Source of the DNA: Hyphomicrobium_A sp964620915
GTDB lineage: Bacteria > Pseudomonadota > Alphaproteobacteria > Rhizobiales > Hyphomicrobiaceae
Reading direction: 5' to 3'
Length of the DNA: 58,151 nucleotides
Assembly: GCA_964620915.1 (NCBI GenBank)
Contig: CAZUKP010000014.1
Location: 1 to 58,151 of the forward strand
The notes under the pieces are model-generated. The model did no database searches and was not told the DNA's origin. It saw nothing but the letters and a program-made list of their open reading frames with translations. Shown here one piece after another: positions 9,351 through 19,000 of the stretch (the stretch's first letter is position 1; the number at the start of each line of letters is the position of its first letter). Position numbers and translations under genes: made by a program.

Positions 9351-9501
9351 CTGTCTTGTTACCCCTCGCAATGACCACTTGCCCAATACGCAACGCTTAA
9401 CAGATCAGACGTGTGGATACTAAGCATCGTCGCTATTCGACCTGGGATCGTTGGATTGTGCCGCGCTACTTGTGCCACTTTGGACACATGAATTGGGGCA
9501 A

Positions 9502-10626
9502 TTACGCGATCAGGCTTGTTGCGTAGTCTCCAATCGCCAGAGACGATGTTAGACCGGGGCTCTCAATCCCGTACAGCGCGACAAGCCGGTGAATTCCATG
9601 TGTTTCCGGCCCGTGGATGGCGAAGTCGGCGACTGGTTCTCCCTTGGCGTAGATTTTAGGGCGCACGCCGACGTAGTCAGGCTGCAGGGTGTCGTCTGGT
9701 AATCCTGGCCAATACCGGCGGATTTCGCGCACAAATTTTGCGCACCGTGCGCCATCGGGGTCTTCGAAGTCATAGCTCACGCAGTCCCGCCATTCGATGT
9801 CAGGACCGAATTTGGCGCGTCCAGTGGTGTCGAGCGTTAGGTGTACACCAAGCCACGCGCCGTCCGGCATCGGATAGATAAGGTGTTGAAACGGGGCGCG
9901 CTTTGAAAGCGAATAGTAGTGCCCTTTGGCAGGGTGCGTCTCTGGCACGCGGTAGTCCCGGTGATAGGTGATCAATTTGCCGAGTTCAGTTCCCCCGAAC
10001 CCGGCAGCAAGGACCAGCTCCTTGGCCGTCAGCCGGCCAGCCTCACCACCGCTCTCCGTCTCGACAACGAAATTGCTGTTGTCGCAATTCGGTGCATTCA
10101 ATCCGGTAACGTTCGTATTGAGTACAACTTGGCCACTGCGGGAAGCGATGTGCCCCTCCAAGGCGGTCATCAGGCCATGGCTGTCGACGACGCCGGTCGA
10201 CGGAGACAGATAGGCGCCGACGCATTGAAGTTCGGGCTCAAGATCGCGGGCTTCGCGAGGCGACAAATGCTGTAGATCATTGACGCCATTGCGGGCCGCG
10301 TTGGCGGCAATCTGATCGAGTTTGGCGATCTCGGTATCGGACGTTGCGACAAGTAGCTTGCCGCAACGATTATGTGCGACGCCATTCTCGGCGCAGAACC
10401 GGTAGAGTTGCGACTTGCCCGAAACGCATAGCCGGGCGCGCAGGCTGCCGTGTTGGTAGTAGAGACCGGCGTGGATGACCTCCGAATTGCGCGCACTCGT
10501 TTCGGACCCGATCCGGTCGTTCCGCTCCAGAACCAGAACGTCGCGGCCCGTCTCTGCCAGGGCGCGCGCGATCGCGAGACCCACGACACCTGCGCCGACA
10601 ACAACGGTTTCAACATCTGCTGTCAC
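9502..10626 (-). CDS. LhgO-like FAD-dependent oxidase
   Basis: An FAD-dependent oxidoreductase of the DAO fold, most like L-2-hydroxyglutarate dehydrogenase/oxidase (LhgO), which oxidises L-2-hydroxyglutarate to 2-oxoglutarate. The dinucleotide motif VVGAGVVGLAIA is at the N-terminus, followed by LERN, the ribose-binding acid. ARNSEVIHAGLYY and KGHYY are family-like segments. The GTG at 10626, preceded by GAGAG, gives 374 residues. Upstream codons overlap the divergent nuclease gene and add no conserved sequence. The substrate is inferred from family resemblance. Confidence 0.82.
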   Translation of the reverse strand: MTADVETVVVGAGVVGLAIARALAETGRDVLVLERNDRIGSETSARNSEVIHAGLYYQHGSLRARLCVSGKSQLYRFCAENGVAHNRCGKLLVATSDTEIAKLDQIAANAARNGVNDLQHLSPREARDLEPELQCVGAYLSPSTGVVDSHGLMTALEGHIASRSGQVVLNTNVTGLNAPNCDNSNFVVETESGGEAGRLTAKELVLAAGFGGTELGKLITYHRDYRVPETHPAKGHYYSLSKRAPFQHLIYPMPDGAWLGVHLTLDTTGRAKFGPDIEWRDCVSYDFEDPDGARCAKFVREIRRYWPGLPDDTLQPDYVGVRPKIYAKGEPVADFAIHGPETHGIHRLVALYGIESPGLTSSLAIGDYATSLIA

Positions 10627-10736
10627 GTTGGCTCTCTTCGCAGCGCCCAGACAGTTTTGGTTCTTGCCACTTTTCCACAGCCCGGCGAGCGTCCCACTTG
10701 CGTGACGAACAAAATAGGAACATCTTGTACCCAATC

Positions 10737-11867
10737 ATGCGATTCGCGTTCATCCATACTGCCGATTGGCAGATCGGCAAGCGGTTCGGTGCGTTTTCGC
10801 CAGACAAGGCGGCGGTGCTGCGCGAGGAGCGTCTGCGCGCGGTCGATCGATTGGCGGAAACTGCATCTATCGCTGAGGCCTCAGCAGTGTTGGTTGCTGG
10901 CGACGTTTTCGATTCCGAGACGGCGTCGGACAAGCTGGCCAGCACGCTTGTGGCGCGGCTTAAGGCGCACAACAAGGTCACCTGGCATCTTTTGCCCGGC
11001 AACCACGATCCGGCTCGGGATGGCGGTGTCTGGGAGGCGATCACAGCGAGCGGTCTGCCGGACAACGTGCGCGTGCACGTGGAACCCAGACGGGCCGAGC
11101 TGGCACCCGGCGTCGTTCTGCTGCCGGCCCCGCTTACCGCCAAGAGCACCAGCCGCGATCCAACCGGGTGGATGGACGGCGCCGATACGCCGGAGGGAAC
11201 CGTACGCATAGGACTTGCGCACGGCTCGGTGCAAGGCTTCGGCAACGAAGGTGATGCCAACGTGCCGATCGATCCGGGCCGAGCAAAATCGGCTGGCCTC
11301 ACCTACCTGGCGCTCGGCGATTGGCACGGCACCACACGCATCACCGACCGAGTCTGGTATTCGGGCACGCCGGAGCCCGACAGCTTTCCCGACAATGAGC
11401 CGGGTAACGCCCTGATCGTGCGCATCGACAGCGCCGAGGCGGTGCCGCAGGTGGAGCGCGTCGCGACGGCGCATTACACCTGGGCTCGGCGACGCATCAA
11501 GCTCGAAAAGGCCGATGCCCTTACTGCAATCGAAGGTGAGGTGGGCGCGCTGGGCAGCGCGGCAGCGCGCTGGTTGGTCGACCTGAAGCTCGACGGCCAC
11601 GTTACATTGGCGGAATTTGCCGCCATCGAAGGCCGGCTCAAATCGCTCGGCACACAGCTCTTCGAGTTGCGTACCAATCTTGTAGGCCTAGAGGCACAGG
11701 CAGTTGGCTCTGATCTGGAAGTATTAGAGTCCGCAGTGCTCAGAGCCGTTGCAGAGCGCCTGCAGCGCACTGCAGAAGAAAGTGGTCCCGAGACCGCGGT
11801 AGGGCAGCGCGCCTTGCGCACGTTGTTTTCGCTGGCCAGACGCGCCGAGGCGGGAGGCGCGAATTGA
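10737..11867 (+). CDS. YhaO/SbcD-like DNA repair metallophosphoesterase
   Basis: A 376-residue calcineurin-like phosphoesterase of the Mre11/SbcD/YhaO group, probably a DNA nuclease acting with the ATPase encoded next. Metal-site motifs in order are HTADWQIG, AGDVFDSE (GDxxD), LPGNHDP (GNHD), LAHG and LGDWHG. The first motif carries D-W-Q where classical SbcD/Mre11 have D-x-H, a variant I believe occurs in related bacterial proteins. The start is ATG 10737. A TTG 13 codons upstream is open but adds nothing conserved. It overlaps the ATPase gene by four bases. Confidence 0.88.
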   Translation: MRFAFIHTADWQIGKRFGAFSPDKAAVLREERLRAVDRLAETASIAEASAVLVAGDVFDSETASDKLASTLVARLKAHNKVTWHLLPGNHDPARDGGVWEAITASGLPDNVRVHVEPRRAELAPGVVLLPAPLTAKSTSRDPTGWMDGADTPEGTVRIGLAHGSVQGFGNEGDANVPIDPGRAKSAGLTYLALGDWHGTTRITDRVWYSGTPEPDSFPDNEPGNALIVRIDSAEAVPQVERVATAHYTWARRRIKLEKADALTAIEGEVGALGSAAARWLVDLKLDGHVTLAEFAAIEGRLKSLGTQLFELRTNLVGLEAQAVGSDLEVLESAVLRAVAERLQRTAEESGPETAVGQRALRTLFSLARRAEAGGAN

Positions 11868-14458
11868 AGATCCGCGCTATCCGCCTCAAGGAGGTCGGTC
11901 GCTTTCGCGACGCCATCGCGCTTGAAGGTCTGAGCGGCGAGCTCGACGTGCTTGCAGGCCCCAACGAACTCGGCAAATCGACCATCCTCAAGGCGGTCAA
12001 GCTGGCGCTGTTCGAAAAACACACCTCCAACAAGAAGGAAATCGAGGCCATACGCCCCTATTGGGGCGGCGCGCCGCTTATCGAAGTCGATCTGGAGATC
12101 GACGGAAAGACCTGGCGCGTTCGCAAACAGTACCTGTCAGGCCGCGCCGCGGAGCTAAGGGAGTTACCCTCGGGAACAATCGCGCGCGGTGCCGATGCGG
12201 AGACGGAGCTGGGCAAGCTCTTGGCGGGTACCAGCGGGGCGCAGCGTCTAGAGCTCTTGTGGGTGGATCAGGGCACTTCGCTTGTGGCTGTAGATCCATC
12301 GCAGACGGTCGGTAGCGCACTTGTTTCCGTGATCGAAGGCGAGGTTGAGAGCGTCGCCGACGGCGGAGTTGCTCGCGCCGTCCAGGCCCGTGTCAGCGAG
12401 GCACTTGCAGAGCTGGTCACGGGACACAGCATGCCGCGTCCGGCAGGTCGGTACAAGGAGGCACGCGAGGAGCTACAGTTATTGGAAGGCCGGCGCGCAG
12501 AAGCGCAAAGGCATTTTGAGGCTGCCGAGGCCCGGTTGGACCGGTTGCAACAGATTCGTAACGAGATGGCGGGCATTGCCGATGCGGAAGCTGCGGCGCG
12601 ACGTTCTCTTGCCGCCGAGGCGGCTGCCACGGCATTCGAGCAAGCGAAAATCGCACGCGACAAGTGCCGGCAGGCGGAGGAGGCGGTTCCCGCGCAGGAG
12701 AAAACCGCTGGCGCGCTCAAGGCAACACTGGCTGAGCTGCAGAACAAGATCACCGATTTGGGCAAGCTGGAGGAACTGGAAAGCCGCGCGGCGCCGGAGT
12801 TGGCCGGGTGTGCGCGCAAAGTCGCCGACGCTCAGAAGCACGCAGAGGACGCGCGCAAGCGGGGCGACGAGATCAAGAGCGCACTGATCGCCACAGAAAA
12901 AGAGCGCAAGGCCCTGGAGCATGCAGCGCATTTTGCCAAGGTCACCAAGAGCCTGGAGATTGCGCGCGCGTCCCACGGTGAGTGCAAAAGACTCAATGCC
13001 GAACTCTCCGCCAATGGCACGGACGAGAATTTGATCAAGGCGGTGCGGCGTGAAGCGCACAGCGTTGCCACCATCTCGGCGCGGCTCTCGGCAGCGGCCC
13101 CCATCGTGACGATCGCGTACGCGAGGGACGGTGCGGGCAAAATAAAGGCTGGCGGCCAGCCACTTGAGGATGGCGAGACACTTAATCCGACAAGTCCGCT
13201 TACACTCGAGATCGATGGCATAGGCACGATCACTGTGGCTCCTGGCCAGAGTGAGGGGGTCGCCGACGATGCGGTTGATCTTGCCGCGCATGAAAAGCAG
13301 CTCGCGGCGCTATTGCAGCGGGCCGGTGCGTCGTCGGTCGAGGAGGCCGAATCGCGTGCCGCCGAGCGGCGTGAGGTTGAGGCCAAGCTCGCAGAGGCAG
13401 ATCGAGACCTGAAAAGGGCCGCGCCTGACGGTATCGAGCGTCTGGAGCGAACGCACGCGCAGCTTGCCGAGGCGGCGTCAAAGGGAGATGCGCCCACCCG
13501 CACGCGGGAGGAGCTGGAGGCCGCCGGGCACGAACTGCAGGGACGCCTCGATGATGCAGAGGCGCAATTGAGTGAAACCGCCAAAGCGTATGCGCAGGCG
13601 CGCGAAACCCTCGTTCAGATGCAGACTCGTGCCGAGCAACGGCGCGAGCGGATCGAGGCGCTCGCCGCAAACCTTGGCGACGCTGCTGCGCGCAACTCTG
13701 CGCAGGAGAAGCAAGGCGCCGCAGTTGCCGAGGCCGAGGCCACGCTCAACCGAGCCGTGCGCGAACTCGCCGCTTGGCGGGAGACGGCACTGGACCCAGA
13801 ACCGTTTGCAGCGTTGGAGATGGCGGCAAAGCGTGCGGAAGTCGCGCGCGCGGAGTCAGAGCGTAGGCTCACGGAGCTACGCCGTGCGGAAGCAGGTTTC
13901 GAGGGTGAGCTGAAATCGGATCGCGCCGAGGACGTGGAGTCGCGACTTGCTGAGCTAGATGAAGCGTGTGTTCGAGCCGGTGCGCGAGTGGCGGACCTGG
14001 AGGAGGAGATCGCCGCGCTACAGCTATTGAGCCGCGAACTCGACGCTGCGGCAACCGCTACCCGCGAGCACTTCGCCAAGCCAGTGATCGAGCGGCTGGC
14101 ACCCTACCTGGAGCTGGTGTTTCCCGCAGCCAAGGCGCGCTTCGGCGAGGGGCTGGCGCTCGAAAAGCTGGAGCGGTCCGGTGCCCTTGAGGATATTGGC
14201 AAGCTGAGCGAAGGCACGCAGGAGCAGCTTGCCGTGCTCGTGCGCCTAGGTTTCGGCCGTCTGTTAGCGGAGCGCGGCGCCCCCGTACCGCTTATCCTGG
14301 ACGATGCGCTCGTCTATGCCGACGATCGCCGCATCGAGCAGATGTTTGAAGCGCTGAAGTTAGCGGCACGCAGTCACCAAGTGCTCGTGTTGACATGTCG
14401 CGAGCGTACCTTCGCAGCACTTGGCGGGCACCGCATTGCCATCGAATCCTGGTGTTGA
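11864..14458 (+). CDS. YhaN/SbcC-like SMC-type ATPase
   Basis: An 864-residue SMC/Rad50-like ATPase that should pair with the preceding nuclease. Walker A is GPNELGKST (32-40), the ABC signature LSEGTQEQ (about 781-788) and Walker B LILDDALV (810-817). Between the heads lie two long Ala/Glu/Arg-rich coiled coils. Instead of a Cys-x-x-Cys zinc hook, the middle (about 412-461) holds a short beta-rich module. Translation starts at a TTG overlapping the nuclease stop, so the two are coupled. A weak hairpin, GGACCGA-GCGT-TCGGCC followed by TTT, lies just downstream near 14475-14494. Confidence 0.9.
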   Translation: MKIRAIRLKEVGRFRDAIALEGLSGELDVLAGPNELGKSTILKAVKLALFEKHTSNKKEIEAIRPYWGGAPLIEVDLEIDGKTWRVRKQYLSGRAAELRELPSGTIARGADAETELGKLLAGTSGAQRLELLWVDQGTSLVAVDPSQTVGSALVSVIEGEVESVADGGVARAVQARVSEALAELVTGHSMPRPAGRYKEAREELQLLEGRRAEAQRHFEAAEARLDRLQQIRNEMAGIADAEAAARRSLAAEAAATAFEQAKIARDKCRQAEEAVPAQEKTAGALKATLAELQNKITDLGKLEELESRAAPELAGCARKVADAQKHAEDARKRGDEIKSALIATEKERKALEHAAHFAKVTKSLEIARASHGECKRLNAELSANGTDENLIKAVRREAHSVATISARLSAAAPIVTIAYARDGAGKIKAGGQPLEDGETLNPTSPLTLEIDGIGTITVAPGQSEGVADDAVDLAAHEKQLAALLQRAGASSVEEAESRAAERREVEAKLAEADRDLKRAAPDGIERLERTHAQLAEAASKGDAPTRTREELEAAGHELQGRLDDAEAQLSETAKAYAQARETLVQMQTRAEQRRERIEALAANLGDAAARNSAQEKQGAAVAEAEATLNRAVRELAAWRETALDPEPFAALEMAAKRAEVARAESERRLTELRRAEAGFEGELKSDRAEDVESRLAELDEACVRAGARVADLEEEIAALQLLSRELDAAATATREHFAKPVIERLAPYLELVFPAAKARFGEGLALEKLERSGALEDIGKLSEGTQEQLAVLVRLGFGRLLAERGAPVPLILDDALVYADDRRIEQMFEALKLAARSHQVLVLTCRERTFAALGGHRIAIESWC

Positions 14459-14530
14459 ACAGCCACCATCCCTCGGACCGAGCGTTCGGCCTTTGGGAGT
14501 CTCAATCCTGACGCGTCAAGACGCGCAGCT

Positions 14531-15031
14531 CTACACTTCAGCGGCGAACTCTGAGCCACCGTTGAAGGCAGGAATCTCAGGCTTTGGTGTGCCCGCGGTC
14601 GGATCTTCAGAACGCCGCGACTTGCCTTCGAAGAAAGCGCCTTGCTCGATTGCGAGCGCCTGATGGAAGATGTCACCCTCGACGTGGCTGGAGGACTGCA
14701 GCATGACCCGCTTGCCGCGAACCGAGCCCATCACGTGACCTCGTACGACGATCTCCTCCGCGATAATACCACCCGTGATGCGGGCCTTCTCGCCGATGAC
14801 CACGTACGTTCCGTTGATGTCGCCCTGAACCTCGCCATCAACCTGAACTTCGCCTTTTGACACCAAGTTGCCGTTGATGATCAGGTCCGGCCCTATGACG
14901 GACGGAGCATTGCGCTCGGTTCCACGAGAAACGCCCATGGGGCGCGTTCCGCCACCCGCTGCTGTGGACGCCGAAGGAAGGCCTGTGCCCACCTTCATGT
15001 CTGTTTCGGACTTCTTAAAATTCGGCAGCAT
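14531..15031 (-). CDS. bactofilin (polymer-forming cytoskeletal protein)
   Basis: A 166-residue bactofilin. These proteins polymerise without nucleotide into filaments at the inner membrane and help position wall enzymes or stalk and pole structures. The core is a right-handed beta-helix built from repeats such as LIINGNLVSKGEVQVDGEV and IVVRGHVMGSVRG, between a disordered N-terminus and a short charged tail. The start is ATG 15031 because GGAGG lies eight bases upstream. A GTG five codons earlier contains that ribosome site. It converges on the YhaN-like gene. Confidence 0.93.
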   Translation of the reverse strand: MLPNFKKSETDMKVGTGLPSASTAAGGGTRPMGVSRGTERNAPSVIGPDLIINGNLVSKGEVQVDGEVQGDINGTYVVIGEKARITGGIIAEEIVVRGHVMGSVRGKRVMLQSSSHVEGDIFHQALAIEQGAFFEGKSRRSEDPTAGTPKPEIPAFNGGSEFAAEV

Positions 15032-15278
15032 ACGCTCAACCTCCACTCTAAGCCGATAGACCCAAAGTCGCTTTTATAGCTTGTTTCTTTTGATGTCGGC
15101 ATCGGAACTCCCTCGAGCTGCCAAATGCCTCCCCCTTTTTGTTGGTCTAACACGTTTCTTTTGCGTGGTCACGGGTAGCAGAAAGGGCCGGCATGTTAGT
15201 CCCCACGATGCATTGTGCTGGCACCCGGTTGCGAGCCGAGGGACGTGATTTGGGCACAAGACTCTGGCGCCGATGCGG

Positions 15279-15746
15279 CTAGGCCTTCAGGGCCCTCACG
15301 GCGTCTAGGACCGCTTCAGCATGTCCCGGAACCCGCACTTTTCTCCAGATTCTGGCGATTTTGCCAGCCGGATCCACCAAGAAGGTCGAGCGCTCCACGC
15401 CCATGTATTTCCGTCCGTACATGGATTTTTCGACCCAGACGCCATAAGCAGTTGCGGCGGTCTTGGTCTCGTCAGCGAGAAGCCTTACGCCCAGATCATG
15501 CTTTTCTTTGAACTTGCGATGACTTTCGGGGGTGTCGGGTGATATGCCAAACATCTGGGCGCCGGCTTTGGTGAAGTCGTCCAGGAGGCAAGTGAAGCCC
15601 TTGGCCTCCGCCGTGCAACCCGAAGTGTCGTCCTTTGGGTAGAAGTAAATGACGACGGGCTGCCCTTTGAGTTTGGAAAGCTGCACGATTTCTCCAGTCT
15701 CGTCGTGAAGCTTGATATTCGGGGCTTTCCTGCCTTCTTCGACCAT
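15279..15746 (-). CDS. bcp: Bcp/PrxQ-type peroxiredoxin
   Basis: A thiol peroxidase that reduces hydrogen peroxide and organic hydroperoxides, using thioredoxin or a similar donor, in the cytoplasm. The 155-residue protein keeps the peroxidatic motif YPKDDTSGCTAEA with Cys44. Classical Bcp has the resolving Cys five residues later, but here that position (49) is Lys and the next Cys is Cys53. It therefore resembles 1-Cys or atypical members. The start at ATG 15746 gives the usual family N-terminus, EEGRKAPN. An upstream TTG/GTG extension is basic and not conserved. Confidence 0.92.
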   Translation of the reverse strand: MVEEGRKAPNIKLHDETGEIVQLSKLKGQPVVIYFYPKDDTSGCTAEAKGFTCLLDDFTKAGAQMFGISPDTPESHRKFKEKHDLGVRLLADETKTAATAYGVWVEKSMYGRKYMGVERSTFLVDPAGKIARIWRKVRVPGHAEAVLDAVRALKA

Positions 15747-16014
15747 GTGCGAGATGCCTTTCTTTTGTCGCTTTTGGCCATGCACGTGCACAAACGCGCA
15801 ATGATATTCGGCGACGACTGTGTCGGGTGACGATGGCGTGTGGCCAGTCGCCGATTAGCATAGGGGTGTTCGGTTTCGGGACAAAGTTCCCAGGCCGGCG
15901 ACTATACTGGATCTCGCTGGACCGAAGAACTGAGGCCGCGTGGCTGGGCGAGGCATTCGGGAACGTCCGCGTGGAGTTCGGTGCTTGTCGAGACGGGGTC
16001 TCAAAGATTTCTGA

Positions 16015-19000
16015 GTGGGCGCAGGCTTGAACAGGAACGTGACACACGAGAGTGCACCGGGCACGACGACGCAGGGTCGGCGCCCAAAAGCGCAGGGAGG
16101 CCTTCGGTACGGCCTGTCGACAGCGGCAAATGTAGCCGACCGCATCCTCCATGTCCTCGGCCGGTCGGTCTTCATTTTGGCACCTGTTTTGATGCTCGCG
16201 GTCCTCGTGATTGGGTTGGGTTATGTCCGGCTTCGACACGGGCCAATCTCACTTGAGTTCCTGGTGGCACCCATAGAGCGCGGTATCAATGCGGAACTAG
16301 GTGGCAATACCGCTGACATCGAAGATGCGGTCGTGAGCCTCACGGAAACCGGAGGCTTCGAGTTTCGCCTTCGCAATCTCAGCATCACGGAGCCGGATGG
16401 CGATGTTATCGCCTCCGCGCCGTTTGCCGCCGTCGAACTCAGTACGGCAGCGCTCTGGAGCGGACGCATTGTTCCGTCTCGAGTCGATCTCATTAAGCCC
16501 CGGCTATTCGTCTTCTATTCGGAGGATCAAGGTCTTTCGATGAGCTTTTCGCGCACGCCGAGGATCGAAGGAGACGACGCTGCCCCGGATGAAACTGCAA
16601 ACGATGGAACCGGTGATTCATTGGTGGCCCCCACACCCGCGCCAGCAATCCGGCCTGGGCCGGTCCAGGAAGGGCCGTTGAAGCGGATCGATCTCGCACG
16701 CGTCGTGACGGAAATGTCCTCGCGGGCGCGCCAGCGGCTCGATGCAAGCTCCTATCTAAAGCAAGTTGGCCTGCGCGACGCGACGGTTGTGCTTGAGTAC
16801 GGCGGCAGAACAACGGAGTGGCACGTCCCAGAAATTGCACTCGATCTCATGCATGCCAGCCAACGGAGTGTCATATCGGGCCGGGCAACGATCGCATCGG
16901 GGGCCAGCCCCTGGAAACTGACTTTCCAAACCGACGAGCAGGAAGGCAGCGGTACGCTCAATTTGAGGACAACCGTGAGCGGGCTTGTTCCAAGGCATCT
17001 GTCGCCTGCTGTGCCCGAGCTGAGTCTCCTGCAGGCTTTTGATATGCCTGTTGCTATCGACTCCACCATGCAGCTGTCGCGTCAGGGTGACATTCGTTCC
17101 GCCACTGTGGATCTGCAGATTGGCAAGGGGAGCTTGCGGTTACCGGCGCTGCCCGATACGCCACTGGAGATTGAGGACGGTCGTTTCAAGGCGAACTACG
17201 AAAGCGGCACGCAACGCGTGGTGCTATTGCCGTCGACGCTTAATTGGCGCGGCAGCCACGTCACGCTCGGCGGCAACATGGCATTCGAAGATGGGGCGCA
17301 GCCTGCCTGGCGCTATCAGCTGAAAGCCCTTGACGGTGAGTTTGCGGCAAAGGAACTGGGTGTTGGGAGTGTTCCGCTGGAGGCCTGGGAAGCGGAGGGA
17401 AGAATTCTACCGCACCGGGGCGAAATCGAACTGGCGGAATTCCATCTTAAGGCGGGAGGGGGATCGATCGACATGACGGGCGATCTTCTGGCGGGCGTCG
17501 AGCCGGCCAGCACCCGCCTCGAAGGTACGATAAGCCCAATGCCACTTGAGACGTTTAAGGCGATCTGGCCGAAGGCAATTGCGCCAGGCGCGCGCGAATG
17601 GATTGGCGAGCGCGTGCTGGGCGGCAAAATCGACGGTGGCACGTTTCGGTTCGTGAGCGGTGAGCACTTCGACCCGCGCGAGTCCGGTCAAGGCACAAGC
17701 GAACAAAGGCTCTCGATGGCGATGGAGGCGAGCAGCCTGAGTGTGAGCGTCATTGACGGTATGCCGCTGCTTGCTGCGCCACGCGTATTGATGAGGCTCG
17801 AGAACGAAGGCCTTGAAGTCTCCATTCCCGAAGCGTCGATCATACTTGGGGAGGGCCATGGCGTCTCCTTAAAGGCAGGCCGTTTCACGGCCGCTGACAT
17901 CATGGGTGACCGGCCAATCGGAGAGATCGTATTTGGCACGGATGCCTCGCTAGGGGATGTCCTCGACGTCCTCGAACAATCGCCGCTGACCATCGTCAAA
18001 GAGGCTGGCGTGTCGCGTGAGAATTTGGAGGGAAAAGTCGATGGTGAATTCAAGGTAACGCTGCCGCTCGTTGACGACTTGGCCGTCAGCGAAATCAATG
18101 TTGCCGGGACTGCGCACATCACCGATGGCCGTGCAAAAGACTTTCTTGGTCCCTACAACATTCAAGGCGCCAGTATCACCTTCGACTTTACGGAGAAGGC
18201 TGTCGATGCCACCGGCGAGATGCTCATCAATGGTGTTTTGGCGAAAATCGGCTGGCAACGGATATTCGATGCGCCATACGATAGTCAGCCACCGCTGAGG
18301 CTTACAGCAACGCTCGACAACTCGGACCGCAATCATCTTGGCCTGGACATCAATCACATCGTTCAGGGCGAAGTTCCCATCGAGCTCACCATAACTCCCG
18401 GTCTCAAGGACCAGCCGGCGGTGCATCTGCGCGCAGATCTCACGAATGCCGAGCTCGTATTGCGCAACATGTCCTGGCGCAAACCGTCGGGTCGGTCGGC
18501 GACCTTGCAATGTGACATTTCCCAAGACGAAACCCACAAGACAGAACTTCAGAATTTCAAGGTTTCCGGCGATGACGTGGCCATCGAAGGGTGGGCCGCA
18601 ATTGGTGAAGATAACCGGCTGCAGGAGTTCTACTTCCCGCACTTTTCGCTCAACGTCGTGACGCGCATGGAAGTCCAGGGCAAGCTTGGCAAAGACGACG
18701 TATGGAAGGTAAAGGCCCATGGTCCGGCGTTCGATGGGCGTGAGTTTTTTCGTTCGCTGTTTTCCCTGGGTCAGCTTGCCAAGGAGGGTCCAAAGCCACG
18801 AAAGCCGCGCGATGGTCTCGATCTTGAGGCGAAGATCGATACCGTGATCGGTTTTTCAGAAGTGACATTGCGCGGCGTCAATCTGCGGCTTTCCAAGCGA
18901 GGCGATGCGATTGAGAGCCTTGATGTGCGCGGAACACTCGATGGCGGGGAACCGCTTGTCGCGGTGCTGAGAAAAGAAAAGGGGAAGCCTCGAAAGCTCT

